Positions 50,910 through 63,300 are shown, numbered from the stretch's first letter. The stretch: DNA of 64,000 bases from Artocarpus heterophyllus (GCA_025403435.1 CM046335.1:9429187-9493186), one strand, 5' to 3'. Translations and numbers: made by a program. Notes: generated from the sequence alone by a model not told the origin.

Positions 50910-53197
50910 ATGAGGAGAGGGGTTGAGGGAAGGCTGTGCGAGGAGTTCTCACCGGGGTATTATGGACTTTGCACTCTTGGAGGAATGCTTAGTGCTGGAA
51001 CTACCCACCTTGCCATCACGCCTCTTGATGTCTTGAAAGTCAATATGCAGGTTTTTTTAATTTGTTTATTTTTGTGTGTGTGATTATTATTTACTGTTAT
51101 TATTTCATAGCTTTCTTCTTTCCGCGTTTTAATGCTACTGAGAAGGTACCAAGTTCGATTTTAGGATTAGTTCTTTGTCGGTTTTAAAGAAGTCCATGTT
51201 TCATTGAGAAAGTGTCGCTGAAAAGTGAAAAATAGTTTGTTTTGTTTTGTTTTTTCTTTTGTTTGTTTTTTTGTAAAGAAATGTAGCTAGAAGATGTTAA
51301 ATGCGATGATCAGAGGGACTTAGTGGCGTTGAAAATTCAATGGTACTTAAAAGTTCTGTTGTAAGTTATGTCATTTTTTTTTATTGGATCATTATCATAC
51401 CAATCTGAATGTCTGTTCTGTATATTATTGTTTCTTAAAAATGCATTTTTTTCCCTCCTTTGGATGGCATAAAGGAATTGGCTTGATTTGTTTTTAAATG
51501 TTTCTGGGTTTTCTTTATAATGGACTTACTGGTATCTCTGGTAAAATGTTGTTAATTTTTTAGGTGAATCCAGTCAAGTATAACAGGATTGGTTCAGGGT
51601 TCTCTACTCTTTGGAGAGAACAAGGCCCTTCATCCCTTTGGAGAGGTTGGTCTGGGAAGTTTTTCGGATACGGAGTTCAAGGCGGCTGCAAATTCGGTCT
51701 CTACGAGTACTTCAAGAAAATTTACTCAGATGCCCTGGGAGCTCACTACAGGAGTTTCATATTCTTTCTCAGCAGTGCATCTGCTCAAGTATTTGCTGAT
51801 GTGGCTCTGAGTCCTTTTGAAGCCGTCAAAGTCCGGGTTCAAACGCAGCCTAGTTATGCAAAGGGCTTGGTTGATGGATTTCCAAAACTATATGCAACTG
51901 AAGGGATAACAGGGTAAATTGTCCACAAACTTAATTTTACCTCCTTGCTTGTACTCTTTTGAATTAAGCTTACCACATTTATTCTTGACTCCAGCTTTTA
52001 TAGAGGACTTCTTCCACTCTGGGGTCGAAATCTTCCATGTAATATCTCTATTTCCTTTGAGTATTATCAAAAGTTTGAGTTTCTTATTGGAGATTGAAAT
52101 CAGTTTTGAAGCTTTGACACATTGGCATATTGATTTGGAAATATGTTACCTTACTTGATGTTTCAATGTTTGTTTTTCTGGTTCTCCTATCTAGATAGAT
52201 AGATATAACATTGTCTTGCCATTTCAGAGACGATATTTTTAACTTATTTCATTTGCAAATATTCTTTTTTTTGACAGTCTCAATGATAATGTTCACAACA
52301 TTTGAGCACTCAGTGGACTTGATATATAGAGACATAATTCAAAGGAGAAAAGAAGATTGTTCAAGAGCCCAACAGCTTGGTGTGACATGTTTAGCTGGCT
52401 ACGCTGCTGGAGCTGTTGGTACCGTCGTCTCTAACCCCGCTGACAATATTGTTTCTTCCCTTTACAATAAAAAGGCCAATACCGTGATGCAGGTGCTCAT
52501 GTCAACTAAGCTTTTCTTTGGTTTATTTCGGAGTCTGCCTCGTTAAATGCGTTAAAAGAATTTGTTTTTATATTTAATCTTTCAGGCCGTGAAAAACATT
52601 GGGGTTGCTAATTTGTTTACTAGAAGTCTTCCTGTTCGGATAATGCTTGTTGGCCCTGTTGTTACTATGCAGTGGTTCTTCTATGACACCATTAAGGTGT
52701 TAAGTGGACTGTAAGTGCTTTTGACTTGGTTTATTTTTTATCAAATTTTCTCAATACCTAAGTAAATTTATCTTAAATAAATTTGATAGATCATCATATA
52801 AAATAAAATTAGATCATGGGACTGATGCTAGGACATTATTGCTACTAAAGCCTGATGCAGAGGACACTCTTTTAGTACCCAATGGTGGCTTTAAATCTTC
52901 CATTGCCAAGATGATCATCTTCTTTTATAACTTGGTCGGTTGGATAGGATATGACTGGGGTAGACGCGCTGCCTAGCGTAATCTTTTGACCGTTGAAATC
53001 ACTCTAAAAGGAGGATTTGCAAATGAAAAAAGACTCAAGGACACTTTGTTAATTGTTGGGAGAAAAACATCTGATTGATGAAGAGATTATGTTTTCTCTT
53101 TGTTTACTACTTACAACACAACTTGTTCAAAAAATATTTCAGGCCTACAAGTGGAGGGCTCAACAAGCACCTTGAGGAAGCCAGTGCATCAGCTTAA
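50910..53197 (+). CDS. PHT3;3: Mitochondrial phosphate carrier, PHT3;3 type
   Basis: An inner-membrane carrier importing inorganic phosphate (with H+) into mitochondria. Six exons: 50910-51050, 51564-51913, 51995-52038, 52278-52492, 52586-52710 and 53143-53197; all GT-AG with consistent phases, 309 residues, normal for the mitochondrial carrier family. Three repeats are visible: TPLDVLKVNMQ (about 37-47), SPFEAVKVRVQ and NPADNIVSSLYN. Repeat three lacks the final basic residue, as I recall for its Arabidopsis counterpart At2g17270. Diagnostic stretches include LGGMLSAGTTHLAITPLDVL, WRGWSGKFFGYGVQGGCKFG and RSLPVRIMLVGPVVTMQWFF. The N-terminus is short and lacks a long presequence, as in PHT3;3. 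The ATG at 50910 gives the expected start; an earlier ATG at 50863 is out of use after eight codons. A partial pseudogene copy lies 5.6 kb downstream. Confidence 0.95.
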
Positions 53198-54092
53198 TTA
53201 TCAGGGAAAAGAAAACAGCAATCAGTGAGTTTGCTGAAAAAGATATAGTGATATTAAAAGCTTTGAAACTGCCTTGACGCATAAGCAAAAGTTACCATTT
53301 GGGGCCCTCATTATGTTCCTGGGTATCTGATTCTTTTTCTTTTTCACTTTTTGCACATCTTCCACAGCACCTAAAGTTTATAACTTGTAAAGGTAAATGA
53401 TAATTTAGTTTTGGTTCCCATAAAAAATGAGTATCCAGCTAGCTTAATTATGTTAGTGATTAAGATGTAAATGGATCTTGTTTTCTTCTTATATGCAGTA
53501 TCAATCCTAGTACCAGATTTGCGTTTACATGTTATGAGACAGTAATCTTTATTCTTTACCTTCTATTTTCATAGCTCTTATTCAAATTTGGCACTGTTTT
53601 ATTGTTTTTCACTGGTGAGTTTATCGAGTTTGAGACTTCTAAGCGATTGTAATGAGCTTTTGCAAATGTGGGACGAGTCCTACACGTTGGATTGGTTTCT
53701 ACCATGCCACGATCATATAATATAATTGAAAAAAAAGGGGCTAATACAAGTGGTTTATAACTTTATATATAGTGTTTGGGAACGAGTTAGAACTTCAAGT
53801 TTGAGTTTTAAACAATGTGGCATGAGAGAGCATTACATTGTAGAATACTTTTGCTTTACACTGTAGCATTAAAAGGTTTAAACTGTAACAGTTGAAACTT
53901 GGTTCCTGAACACTCATCGATGTGGGTTCATAGGCTTTTCTTCCTTAAAAAAAGTTGACTCTTGCATCAAAGCCTCGTGATCCAGCTTTGAAGTGGGAGC
54001 TTTTATCCAAATTGCACGTGTAAATGTCACTTAGAATTAAAAAGATTTGAATTGTAAGAATTCTTTGATAGGGTGTGAAAAAAAAATACTAA

Positions 54093-54178
54093 GGGCATGT
54101 TTGGCACACCGTATTATATTGTATTGTATACAAAAAAACGTAATACAATATAATACAATACGGTGTGTCAAACGAGCC
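54093..54178. mobile_element. Small palindromic MITE (~86 bp)
   Basis: Almost a perfect hairpin: left arm GGGCATGTTTGGCACACCGT, and the complement of the right arm reads GGCTCGTTTGACACACCGTA, each continuing ATT-TATTGTATT, with a loop of about 12 bp (TACAAAAAAACG). Flanking duplication not clear. Confidence 0.88.
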
Positions 54179-55559
54179 GTAATAGAAAACTATTTAAATT
54201 GTCATATCTTTATTGAGAAAAAGTTGTAATCAGACTTTGCAAGAAAACTTGAGACTAATTAGTTATGTCGAGAAATAGCCCCCTTTATATAGGTAATAAA
54301 GAGGAAGTATTTTATAATTACAATAGGATGACTAACTTGATGTAAAGTAAGAATTTAATTGGCAATTCGTCAAGAGGAATTTTATTGACATGACCAAAGA
54401 GTGTAATACAAGAGAACTTCACGAGAATTCAAGACTCCAATCAATTCTACCCCTCAATTTTATGGGCAAAGAGGATTTTTTTTTTTTTGGTTGAAGGCAG
54501 GGGGGAATCTATTATCATTAAAACAAGAAGACTGACTGGACCTAGGACTTTATCTTACAACTCATGAGTAAGAATCTAAAGGCTAAAGATGCGAGACTTG
54601 TCAGCCGTGCTCATGCATGCATCTCCAAGTCAAGCAGACACATGAGACACAAGTCCATGTTCTTTTAAACTACATGTTTGATAATGCTGTCGTCCTTTTG
54701 ATCTGTCAAATGATTAAAGAGTAGAAAAAGTTAAAAAAAATGAAATCTAATTCCATCCCCACTAAAAAAATCCATCCTTGTTTTATTAAGACTTGAAAAA
54801 TAAGCGTTTTAGCCTATCAAACTTTGACACATTCACATAGGAAAAATAGTGTTAAGAAGTGTTGAGCTTAATTTATTGACCTCTAAATGATCACCATATG
54901 CAGAAGATTAAAGTTGTCATGGGGTTAGAAGGGGGGTTGGGGGGGCTCTGCCTAAAAATTTTATTGAGGAGGAAAAAATGTGTTGGAGCACCATGGTAAT
55001 GCGCAGGCGGAGAGCACGTGTTCGGGTGCCAAAAAAGGGCGCAGCTGAGCACAAGATGAGGCAAAAAGACGTTCGCTTCATATTTTCACACGGTAGCGCC
55101 AGGACTAGGGCGCGACCGCACTTGTTGGTCTAGCAAGTGTATTAGAGATGTGTAAATGTTGTTTTGGGGGTTTTTTGTTTTATTTTTTTTATAAATTTAC
55201 AAATAAGACATTATATGGCTTATTTTATATAACTCAGAAAACAGAGAGTGAAAGATGTTAGAGTAAAAAATCTAGGAAGAGAGTGCAATTTTTTCTCTTG
55301 TAAACTTTTTTATCATTATAATGAATTGATGCAGCAGCTTAAAGTAGATATAGCTCTAACATTAAAGATAAACTACTATACATTTTTTATGTGTTCTTGT
55401 TTATTTTTCGTTTCTCATAGTTTTTGTTCTCGATAAATTTAGGAGTCCAATTCGCAAAAGAGTAGAAGTGCTCAAGAAGTTATGTCAATGTGGTAACCCC
55501 ACCGTTAACCCATGTTTATGGAAAAGTGTTTTTCTATCTTTTAGTCGAAGGAAGGAAGG

Positions 55560-55790
55560 TTGTTTATTTTTCATTCATAGGCTTTTCCCTGTGTTTTGAT
55601 GTCGTTTTGATTATCGTGGTTAAACTACGTTGTCGTTTCAGTTCTTTTAATTGCTGTTCCTTTTTATTGTGTTTTCAAGTTTTTGTCGTTTTATTTATTG
55701 TCGTTTTGTTCCTTTTGAAGGCATTTTCTTCCGGTAGTCGTTTCATTTTCAACGTCGTTTTATTTCTCCTGATGTGGTCTCCCATTCATC
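55560..55790. repeat. TTGTCGTTTT-rich block (minus orientation of AAACGACA)
   Basis: Motifs near 55602, 55631, 55683, 55699, 55738 and 55755. Same motif as the blocks at 2.6-3.2, 33.2-33.7 and 41.3-41.6 kb, here in the opposite strand sense. Confidence 0.75.
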
Positions 55791-55944
55791 GCCGCTTTTC
55801 AGGGTTTCGTGGTTCATCCACCAAAGATTTGGCTCATCTGTAAAATCGAGGAAACAGATTACCAGAGAATCAGAGGGATTCTACAAATAAAACCTTTGAA
55901 ACTCGGCGGAATACAGAGAATCAGAGGAAATAGAAAAGGGAAAA

Positions 55945-56073
55945 ATGAAAACCTCGGAGAGTTCAGTGAAACCCAGCAACAATAACCCCCAAAACAGAGA
56001 AAAGCTTGCAAAACCCAGTTTCCGACCGGCTAAGGACGACACCAAGCCTATCCTCCAAGACCCAGTACACACA

Positions 56074-56113
<40 letters not shown>

Positions 56114-56246
56114 GTATATATAATTTTGAAGATGATAATTTTTGTTTGCATATTTATGTTTTCTTGTGTTCGCATGTTTTCTTTTTTGGTTGGTATAGAT
56201 ATGGAGGTGGGACCCCATTGACATGGAAGAAGCCGTGCTGCGATAA
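55945..56246 (+). CDS. Possible small two-exon gene of unknown function
   Basis: I do not recognise a named family with certainty. Exon 1 (55945-56064) encodes 40 hydrophilic residues starting MKTSESSVKPSNNN and ending KDDTKPILQDP, at a GT donor (GTACAC). An acceptor at 56197-56198 would join it in phase to DPIDMEEAVLR and a TAA at 56244-56246, giving 55 residues. The charged, non-repetitive composition and coherent phases argue for a coding origin. The stop is directly followed by codons for PPF, which I would expect to continue the same motif, so the gene may be truncated by a nonsense change. The intron holds a TC and TA microsatellite (56074-56120). Its neighbour downstream is the phosphate-carrier pseudogene. 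Confidence 0.45.
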
Positions 56247-56496
56247 CCTCCCTTTTCTTTCGTCAGTATGACAAACCCCAAACCCTAAATCGCTTGAGAA
56301 GCTACAATCGGAAGTCTCTTTTTGTCTTTTTTTTTATTTTTTTTTTTTGTCTCTTGGATTGTGTGATTGTCGTTTACTTAAAGGATTTCCGCTAGTTTAA
56401 CGTGCAATGCGTTTTTTACTCTAAAGAATTATCGCCACTGCTCAAGATTTTGCTGGGGTTTTTGTCTCTTTAGTTTAGAATGGTTCCTGGGAAGAA
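56247..56496. other. Short intergenic spacer
   Basis: T-rich spacer between the small gene and the carrier pseudogene; it could be the 5' UTR region of the pseudogene's ancestor. Confidence 0.5.
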
Positions 56497-57765
56497 ATGA
56501 TGGGGCTTTTGGAGGCAAAACTTTTGAGGAAGGATTTTCCAGAAAGCGAAAGAGAAGACGAGGATTATTGAGGAATTTTGCTCAGTTCTGGAACTACCCA
56601 TCTCGCAATCGCGCCACTTGATGTCTTCAAAAGGTAAGATGCTGGTGGGTTTTGGTTCTTGGTTGTAAATTTTGGTTCTTTAGAGGTTTTGATGTAAATG
56701 TGGAAGTAGCACAGTTTGGTAGATTCTATGTTTCATTGATAAACAGTAGCTGATTTTCGTGGAAGAATCTTGTGGTCGGGTATGAAAATCATACCTTGTT
56801 GTTAAAATAGGCTTATCATTAAGATTAAGAACAGTATAACAATTTGACAAAATGTGAAGGGATGAGGTTTTTTTTCTTTTTTCTTTTTTTATTTTTTAAC
56901 CCGATCACAGGACTCTCTTTTGTTTTCTTTTTTTCTTTAATGCGTGTTGCTGAAGTACGTCAAGGTGTAGATAGTCATCAAGTTTTGTTAGTTTGTGTGA
57001 CGTTGTTCCTGACGTTTTTGTTGGACGTAGGAACTGTACGGCATAAAAAGTAATTTATTAGCTAGGACTTAGTAATTTTTGTGTGACTTAGTAATGCCTT
57101 TTTCTTTGTGATCTTATGCACGAATTTCTTTGAATTCCCTTGACCATGTTTAAGATTTCTCCGTAGGATTAACCGGGATCTCAAAATTTACCTCTTTGTT
57201 GTTTCGTTTCTCTTGTGAACTTTGTGACTTGAAATATTTCAGTGACTGCTAGTAAGTTCTCCAATCTTTGGTCTCTTTAATCTTTCATTGTAGAAATTAT
57301 CTTCTTAATGTGAAAACATGATTGGTAGGATACTTGTGCAGCATGTGTAATTTATTTATACAAGGATTCTGAAAGCGGACTATATTCATGGTAGATGCTC
57401 TGCCTAGTGCGTGGCATAACATTTCAGGCGTTCAGATCACGCAAGGAGAGGACTTGTAATTGAAATACTAAGGATAAGGACTCTTTGTTAGCTGGTGGGA
57501 AATCTGATTTGTTGAAGACATTTATTTCTCTTTGTTTACACTTATTCTAACACAGCTTTTTGGAAAATAGAAAGGAAATACTCGGAGATCAGTGACATCG
57601 AACACCACAACTAATAAAAGGTGGGTTCTTTCTGTGAGGCCCACACTATAGGACCCATCTTTTATTAGTATGTGGTGTTGGACGTTATTGGTGTCCCTTA
57701 GCATTATTCAATTTGTTTTAGGCCTACAAGTGGGGGGCTCAACAAGTGCCTACATACGCTCTAAA
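56497..57765 (+). pseudogene. Partial pseudogene of the PHT3;3-type phosphate carrier
   Basis: A decayed copy of the 50910-53197 gene. Its start repeats the leader and first exon (ATGGGGCTTTTGGAGGCAAAA, GTTCTGGAACTACCCATCTC, GCGCCACTTGATGTCTTCAA), with a ~50 bp internal deletion. Exons 2-5 are missing. The right part matches the last intron and exon 6: GCTCTGCCTAG, GGACTCTTTGTTA, ATTTCTCTTTGTTTAC and AGGCCTACAAGTGGGGGGCT. Intron sequence is retained, so it came from DNA duplication, not from retroposed mRNA. A hairpin MITE sits in its last intron. Not capable of making a carrier. Confidence 0.9.
57584..57696. mobile_element. Hairpin MITE in the pseudogene's last intron
   Basis: Arms of about 37 bp: left GGAGATCAGTGACATCGAAC...CACCACAACTAATAAAAG, right CTTTTATTAGTATGTGGTGTTGGACG...GGTGTCC, around a ~25 bp loop. 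The functional gene has no such insert at the matching place, so it inserted after the duplication. Confidence 0.8.
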
Positions 57766-58215
57766 GCTGTCTTGACGAGGTTACCAATTCAGGGTCCTCG
57801 TCATGTTTCCAATTCTCACAGCATTACATAGTTCATTGCTTATGAAGGTAGATGTTGGTTTAGTTTTTAGTTCCCCCAGCACGAAACGTCCAAGATGAGC
57901 ATGTTTCTTTTAATGATCATATCTAAGTGAATTATGAATACTTCGTGTAATAAGCATGGAGAGTATCAATCCTTGTTGAGTTTTTTTTACATGTCACAAC
58001 AAAACCGTATGCTTTTCATTTTTCATAGTTCTTATTTCTTACTCAAATTGTAACTTGTTACGGCTACTGGCTTCAAGTGTCTTGCGTTGAGACTTGTAGA
58101 AGATGGTGACGAGCTTTTGGATGACTAGTGATGCCAATGGTGACGATGGTGAGGCTTGGGCTGATGAGAGCTCATCCATCTTTAAGATGAAACGACAACT
58201 CGACGACATATATAC
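57766..58215. other. 3' flank of the pseudogene, also duplicated
   Basis: Resembles the 3' flank of the functional carrier (53260-53680): for example CTGTCTTGACG/CTGCCTTGACG, CTCGTCATGTTCC/CTCATTATGTTCC and GTAATGAGCTTTTG/GGTGACGAGCTTTTG. The duplication therefore extends past the gene. No gene. Confidence 0.65.
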
Positions 58216-60378
58216 TGTTGAAAAAATAGTACGCAGGGAAATTTTAAAATTTTATATCAAAGTATTTTCTAAAACACAAGTTTGACATACTATATGCATA
58301 AATTAACCAGATCTTACTAACCTTTGTGTGTCGAAAAGCTCTTCCAATCAGTGAAGAGAAGTAAAGTTCCAGAAAAGTCTCAACCAACTGGTCTTCTTTG
58401 CTATTCTCTATCCACGATCGGAGTGAGTGTGGGCTCATACGTACAGCTCTTCCACCAAGTGACTCTCTTTCCAATCAACTGAGAGAACCCAAAGCAAGTG
58501 TTTGTGTTTTGTGAACAAGAGCTCTTAGGAGTTTTTAGATTCTCACCAGCAAAGTATCACTCTTAATATTTCAATTGATCTAAATAACTTATGTGACTTA
58601 CTCCCTATTTATAGAGGTTGGGTCTAGGGTCAGTCCTTATCAGATTAGGTCTCAAAAATTCGAATCAGAATCAAATTCGTATCAATATCTGATAAAATCT
58701 ACGTGAAAATGTGTAATCTTATCTTTCGCACATCGGCAGGCCGAACTTAAGGATCGGCATGCCAAACTGTCGAAAAAATATCTCAGCAAATCTTTTATTT
58801 TTCACCCAAGATTTTATAGGATAAAGTCTCAGTTTTAATTCAAATAACCCAATAGAAAAATTATCTAATTAAAACAACTTTATCTAGATAATATCTATGA
58901 AAATAAATAAATTTCTAATAATTCTACAAGTTTATCTTAATTTAATTTATTTAAAATTAAATCAACCGATTAACAGACAAGAATTATCCGATCCTAATAA
59001 TTCAACAAGTTTATAAAATTAATTCAATCGATAAACAAACATAAATTATCTGATTCTTTCAAATTTTAACCAATCTAATAAATATGACATAAGTCACCAA
59101 TTATTGAAAAAGCACACCGTATCGTTATAGGATTTTGTGAGCTAGCAAAGGGTAACAAATTGACCTATATAGTTCAAGCTCCTGATAATTATGATTCTTT
59201 CATAATTATGACCTATATAGTTCAAGCAAAGGGTAATAAATTATCTGATTCTTTTAAATTTTAACCAATCTAATAAATATGACATAAGTCACCAATTATT
59301 GAAAAAGCACACCGTATCGTTATAGGATTTTGTGAGCTAGCAAAGGGTAACAAATTGACCTATATAGTTCAAGCTCCTGATAATTATGAAACCCAATATC
59401 CCATATATACATTTCATAATTATCAACTCCAACGCTACTCCACTAAAAGCTTGGAGCTGCACTCTCGAACTACATAGAATTACGAAGCCTGTATAACTAA
59501 GTCTCCATGACATATCATAGTGTGTCGTATCCCTATAGGATTGTCCATAATCGGCTTAAGGACAAGTTTTGTCTCACCTCCCCAATTATTTTTATCTTAT
59601 GTTTCATTATCTCACAATTGAAAAACTTACGACCCAAGGACAGTATACTATTCGGTTACACATATGTATCCAAATGGTTGAGTGTTCCAGTTTTTCAATT
59701 ACAGGATAACACATATAAGAGGATATCATTACTCCTAAAGAGGAGCTATGGATTCTATATCTATAAATAACAGGTCTATGCTATCAAGAGTCATGCCTCC
59801 AACGTACCGTCATGCATACCACTACTAAGATGTGGGTGTCACTTTTCGGTACATCAAAAGACACAAGTTAAGACAACTGGCTCACTATTCATCTCAAGAT
59901 TAAGATACAATACAAATGATTGTCTGAAGTGAATCGATTTGCTGAGACAGAATTATTAATCCAAATCAATTCATTTTATGTCTCGATCCAGCACATCGTC
60001 ACTTATGACAACGTACCAATGTTTCTATTCACAAAGTCTACCTCTGATGGTTAAGACAAACCATGTCCCAATAGGGATATGGACAACATAACAATCTTTA
60101 CATGAATAAAGCGCCTAATTTTATTCCTTCGATTGCGGATCTTATGATTTAGACCATCACCTTAAGAATCGTGTCTTTCGCATAATCTGTCCATCATATG
60201 CCCAATTCTTAAGTTTAGACCGGTAATCTAAGACTTTTGTTTGCTTAACATACATTCAACAAATATGAATGTAAAGAGGACAAGATTTGGTTTATAAACA
60301 ATAAATAAATTCATTGTTGATAAAAATGTCTCCAAAAACTTATTACATTTTTATTCCTTAGGGCATACATGTCTAACA
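58216..60378 (-). repeat. LTR of a minus-strand Copia element (~2.2 kb)
   Basis: Bounded on the right by ...CATGTCTAACA at 60378, next to the polypurine tract of the adjacent element (complement AAGTGAGAGAT), and on the left by TGTTGAAAAAATAG at 58216. On the minus strand it runs TGTTAGACATGTATG...CAACA. The left boundary is inferred. It carries a 154 bp duplication (59041-59389). The length fits large-LTR Copia lineages (Angela or SIRE-like). Confidence 0.72.
59041..59389. repeat. 154 bp near-identical tandem duplication in the Copia LTR
   Basis: Unit 1 59041-59194 and unit 2 59236-59389, apparently differing at a single base (C/T in ATTCTTTy), with a 41 bp spacer that repeats part of the unit (ACCTATATAGTTCAAG). 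Confidence 0.92.
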
Positions 60379-60392
60379 ATCTCTCACTTGCA
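60379..60392 (-). other. Polypurine tract of the minus-strand Copia element
   Basis: The complement reads AAGTGAGAGAT immediately before the TGTTAG start of the LTR, the usual plus-strand priming site. Confidence 0.7.
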
Positions 60393-63300
60393 TTAAGTGA
60401 GTAAATATGACAAATCTCGCATCCTCATAGCTTCCACATCTCTCTCAAAGACTCTCTTAGTAAGTGTCTTCGTAAATGGATCAGCTAAATTGTCCTCTGA
60501 CGCGATCTTTCACACCGTGACATGCCCGCTCTCAACGAAATCCTTTATCACATGATACTTTCGATCGATATGCTTACTCTTCTTGTGAAATCTTGGTTCC
60601 TTAGCATTAGTTACTGTCGTCCTGTTATCACAGTACAGTGATACCGTCTTATCCATACCAGGAACTACCTCAAGATCCCTAAGGAACTTTTGGGGCCACA
60701 TTGCTTCTTTCGAAGCATCACTAGCTGCCACATACTCGACCTCCATCGTTGAATCTGAAGTGCAATCTTGCTTCACACTTTTACAATTAATGGCACTGCC
60801 GCCTTAGAGTAAACACAAAACCCAAAGTTGATTTCCTAGAATCCAGACAAGATTAAAAATCCGAGTCAGTATATCTTAAAGGAGTTAAGTCCTCACCCGA
60901 ATATTCAAGCATATACCCATTAGTCCTTTTCAAGTACTTGAAAATATGCTTAACTGCAACTCAGTGGTTCGGTCTTGGATCCGCCTAAAATCGACTTACA
61001 ATCCCGACCCCATAACAAATATCCGATCATGTGCAAAGCATGACATACATGAGACTACCTACTGTCGAGGCATAAAGAACCTTTTTCATGTATTCTCTTT
61101 CTTCCTCAAACTTTGGAGAGTTTTTCTTAGAAAGAGTAATTTTAGACCTAGATGGTTGCCCGTCTTTCTTGGAATCCTGCATTGCAAACCTCCTGAAAAT
61201 TTTATCTATGTAACTGCCCTGGGACAAAGTTATCATTTTGTTCTTCCTATCCCGGAAGATCTGGATACCGAGAATAAAATTAGCCTCTCTCAGGTCATTC
61301 ATGTCAAACTGCTTGGTCAACCATAATTTGACCGATGACAATGCCCCAATGTCATTACCAATCAGCAGAATATCATCTACATAGAGCAGTAAAAAAACTA
61401 CCTTCTCATCTTTAATGTGTTTGTAAACGCATGGCTCATCTACATTTTGTGAGAACCCATAAGTCTTGATCACTTGATCAAATCTTATGTTTCAAGAACG
61501 AGAAGCCTGCTTAAGTCCATAAATTGACTTTAGCAGCTTACAAACCTTACCCTCTTGACCTTTGACCTTGAACCCGTTTGGTTGTTCCATATAAATAGAC
61601 TCATCAAGATAGCTATTTAGAAAAGCCGTCTTGACATCCATCTGTCAAATCTCGTAGTCGAGAGCGGCAACTATAGACAAGAGAATTTGGATAGACTTAA
61701 GCATGACTACAGCGAAAAAGTTTCCTCATGAATCGATTCATTTCTTTTGCGTATAACCCTTAGCTACCAGTCTAGCCTTAAAGGTTTCGACCTTTCCATC
61801 CACTCCTTTTTTCCTTTTGTAGATTCACTTACACCTTATGGGTTTTACCCCTTCGGGAAGATCCACAAGCTCCCAGACCTGATTAGTTTTCATAAACTTC
61901 ATCTCTGTATTCATGGCCTTTGTCTAGAGTTTTGAATCAACATCCTCCATAGCCTCTGTGTAAGTATAAGATCTTTGTCATGTTCATCCGGTTCAGCCAA
62001 CAAGACTTCCCTATTGAACATATACCTCTCAGGTTGACGCCCGATTCTCCCACTACGCCGAAGCCCCTTAGGTTGTTCAGGTTCGATTGGTTTTTCTACA
62101 CTGATCGGAACGGTTTCATTCGGAACCTCCAGAGTGATCAAATCACTCCTTAACTCCTCAAGCACCACTTTACTTCGAAGTTTAAAGTCGTCCATGTAAC
62201 TCTCCTTAAGAAAAGTTTCATTAGTTGAAAACACGACTTTATTTTCCTTTGGGTTATAAAAATAACCCCCTTTAGTCCCTTTTGGATATCCTACAAACAC
62301 ATAAACTTTCAAACGTGCTTCTAACTTATTTGCATCCTTAAACATCCCCATATGGTTTAAGGATATCTTATTGCCCATCTACAACTCGTGAGGAGTTTTA
62401 GAGACCGATTTTGAAGGCACATTGTTCAAAAGATAACATGCAGTTTGTAGTGCATATCCCCAAAAGGATAAAGGCAATGATGAATAACTCATTATGGACC
62501 TAACCATGTCCAATAAAGTCTTATTCATTCTCTCTGCTACGTCATTCTGCTGCGTAGTGCCCGGCGCAGTCAAATAGGATAAAATCTTATTCTCTAATAA
62601 GTGTCCCAAGAACTCATCAGAAAGATATTCTCTACCTCAATCGGATCGAAGTGCCTTTATGGGTCTACCCAATTGCTTTTTCATTTCAGCCCAAAACTTC
62701 TTGAACTTGTCAAAAGTTTCGCTTTTATGGTGTATCAGGTACACATACTCATATCTTGAGTAATCGTCAATAAAAGTGACGAAGCACTCATACCCTCCTC
62801 GTGCCCAGATGTTCATCGGTCCGCAAACATCACTATGCACTAGTTCTAGAACCCCTTCGGCCCTATTGCCCTTAGACCCGAATGGTCTTTTGGCCATTTT
62901 ACCCTCCAAACAAGATTCATATTGAGGTATAGATTTTACCTTTAAGTGACTTAAAGGACCGTCCCTTACCAGCATTTGAATCCTATTTAAGTTAATATGA
63001 CCAAGGCGCAAATGCTAAAGATAAGTCTTATTAGAGTGAGAAGTTTTAAGTCTTTTAGAGTTATTATCATTCATCTCAGCATTAAGCAATAAGTCCATCT
63101 TAGGTTTGATAAAATATAGATTATTTTGTATCCATCCAGAACAGATAAAAGATTTATTTTTACGAATCATCATTTTATCATTAAATGAAACCAAATAGGA
63201 GTCTTTAAATAAACAAGCTACAAAAATTAAATTCTTTTTAAATTTAGGAACATAAAAACAATCTTGTAAAATTAAATTCCTATAATTATCAAAATAAAGA

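Larger units (their letters stand above)
53198..55944. other. Intergenic downstream of the phosphate carrier
   Basis: No gene. Contains the 3' UTR, a short repeat near 53762-53930 of the GTGTTTGG...TTACACTGTAGCAT type seen elsewhere, a palindromic MITE, a G-rich stretch near 54930-54950 and a TTGTCGTTTT-rich block at 55560-55790. Confidence 0.65.

Noticed and set aside
51589..51810. Overlapping frames inside exon 2 of the phosphate carrier
   Set aside because: Out-of-frame readings of a gene with well-supported splice sites.
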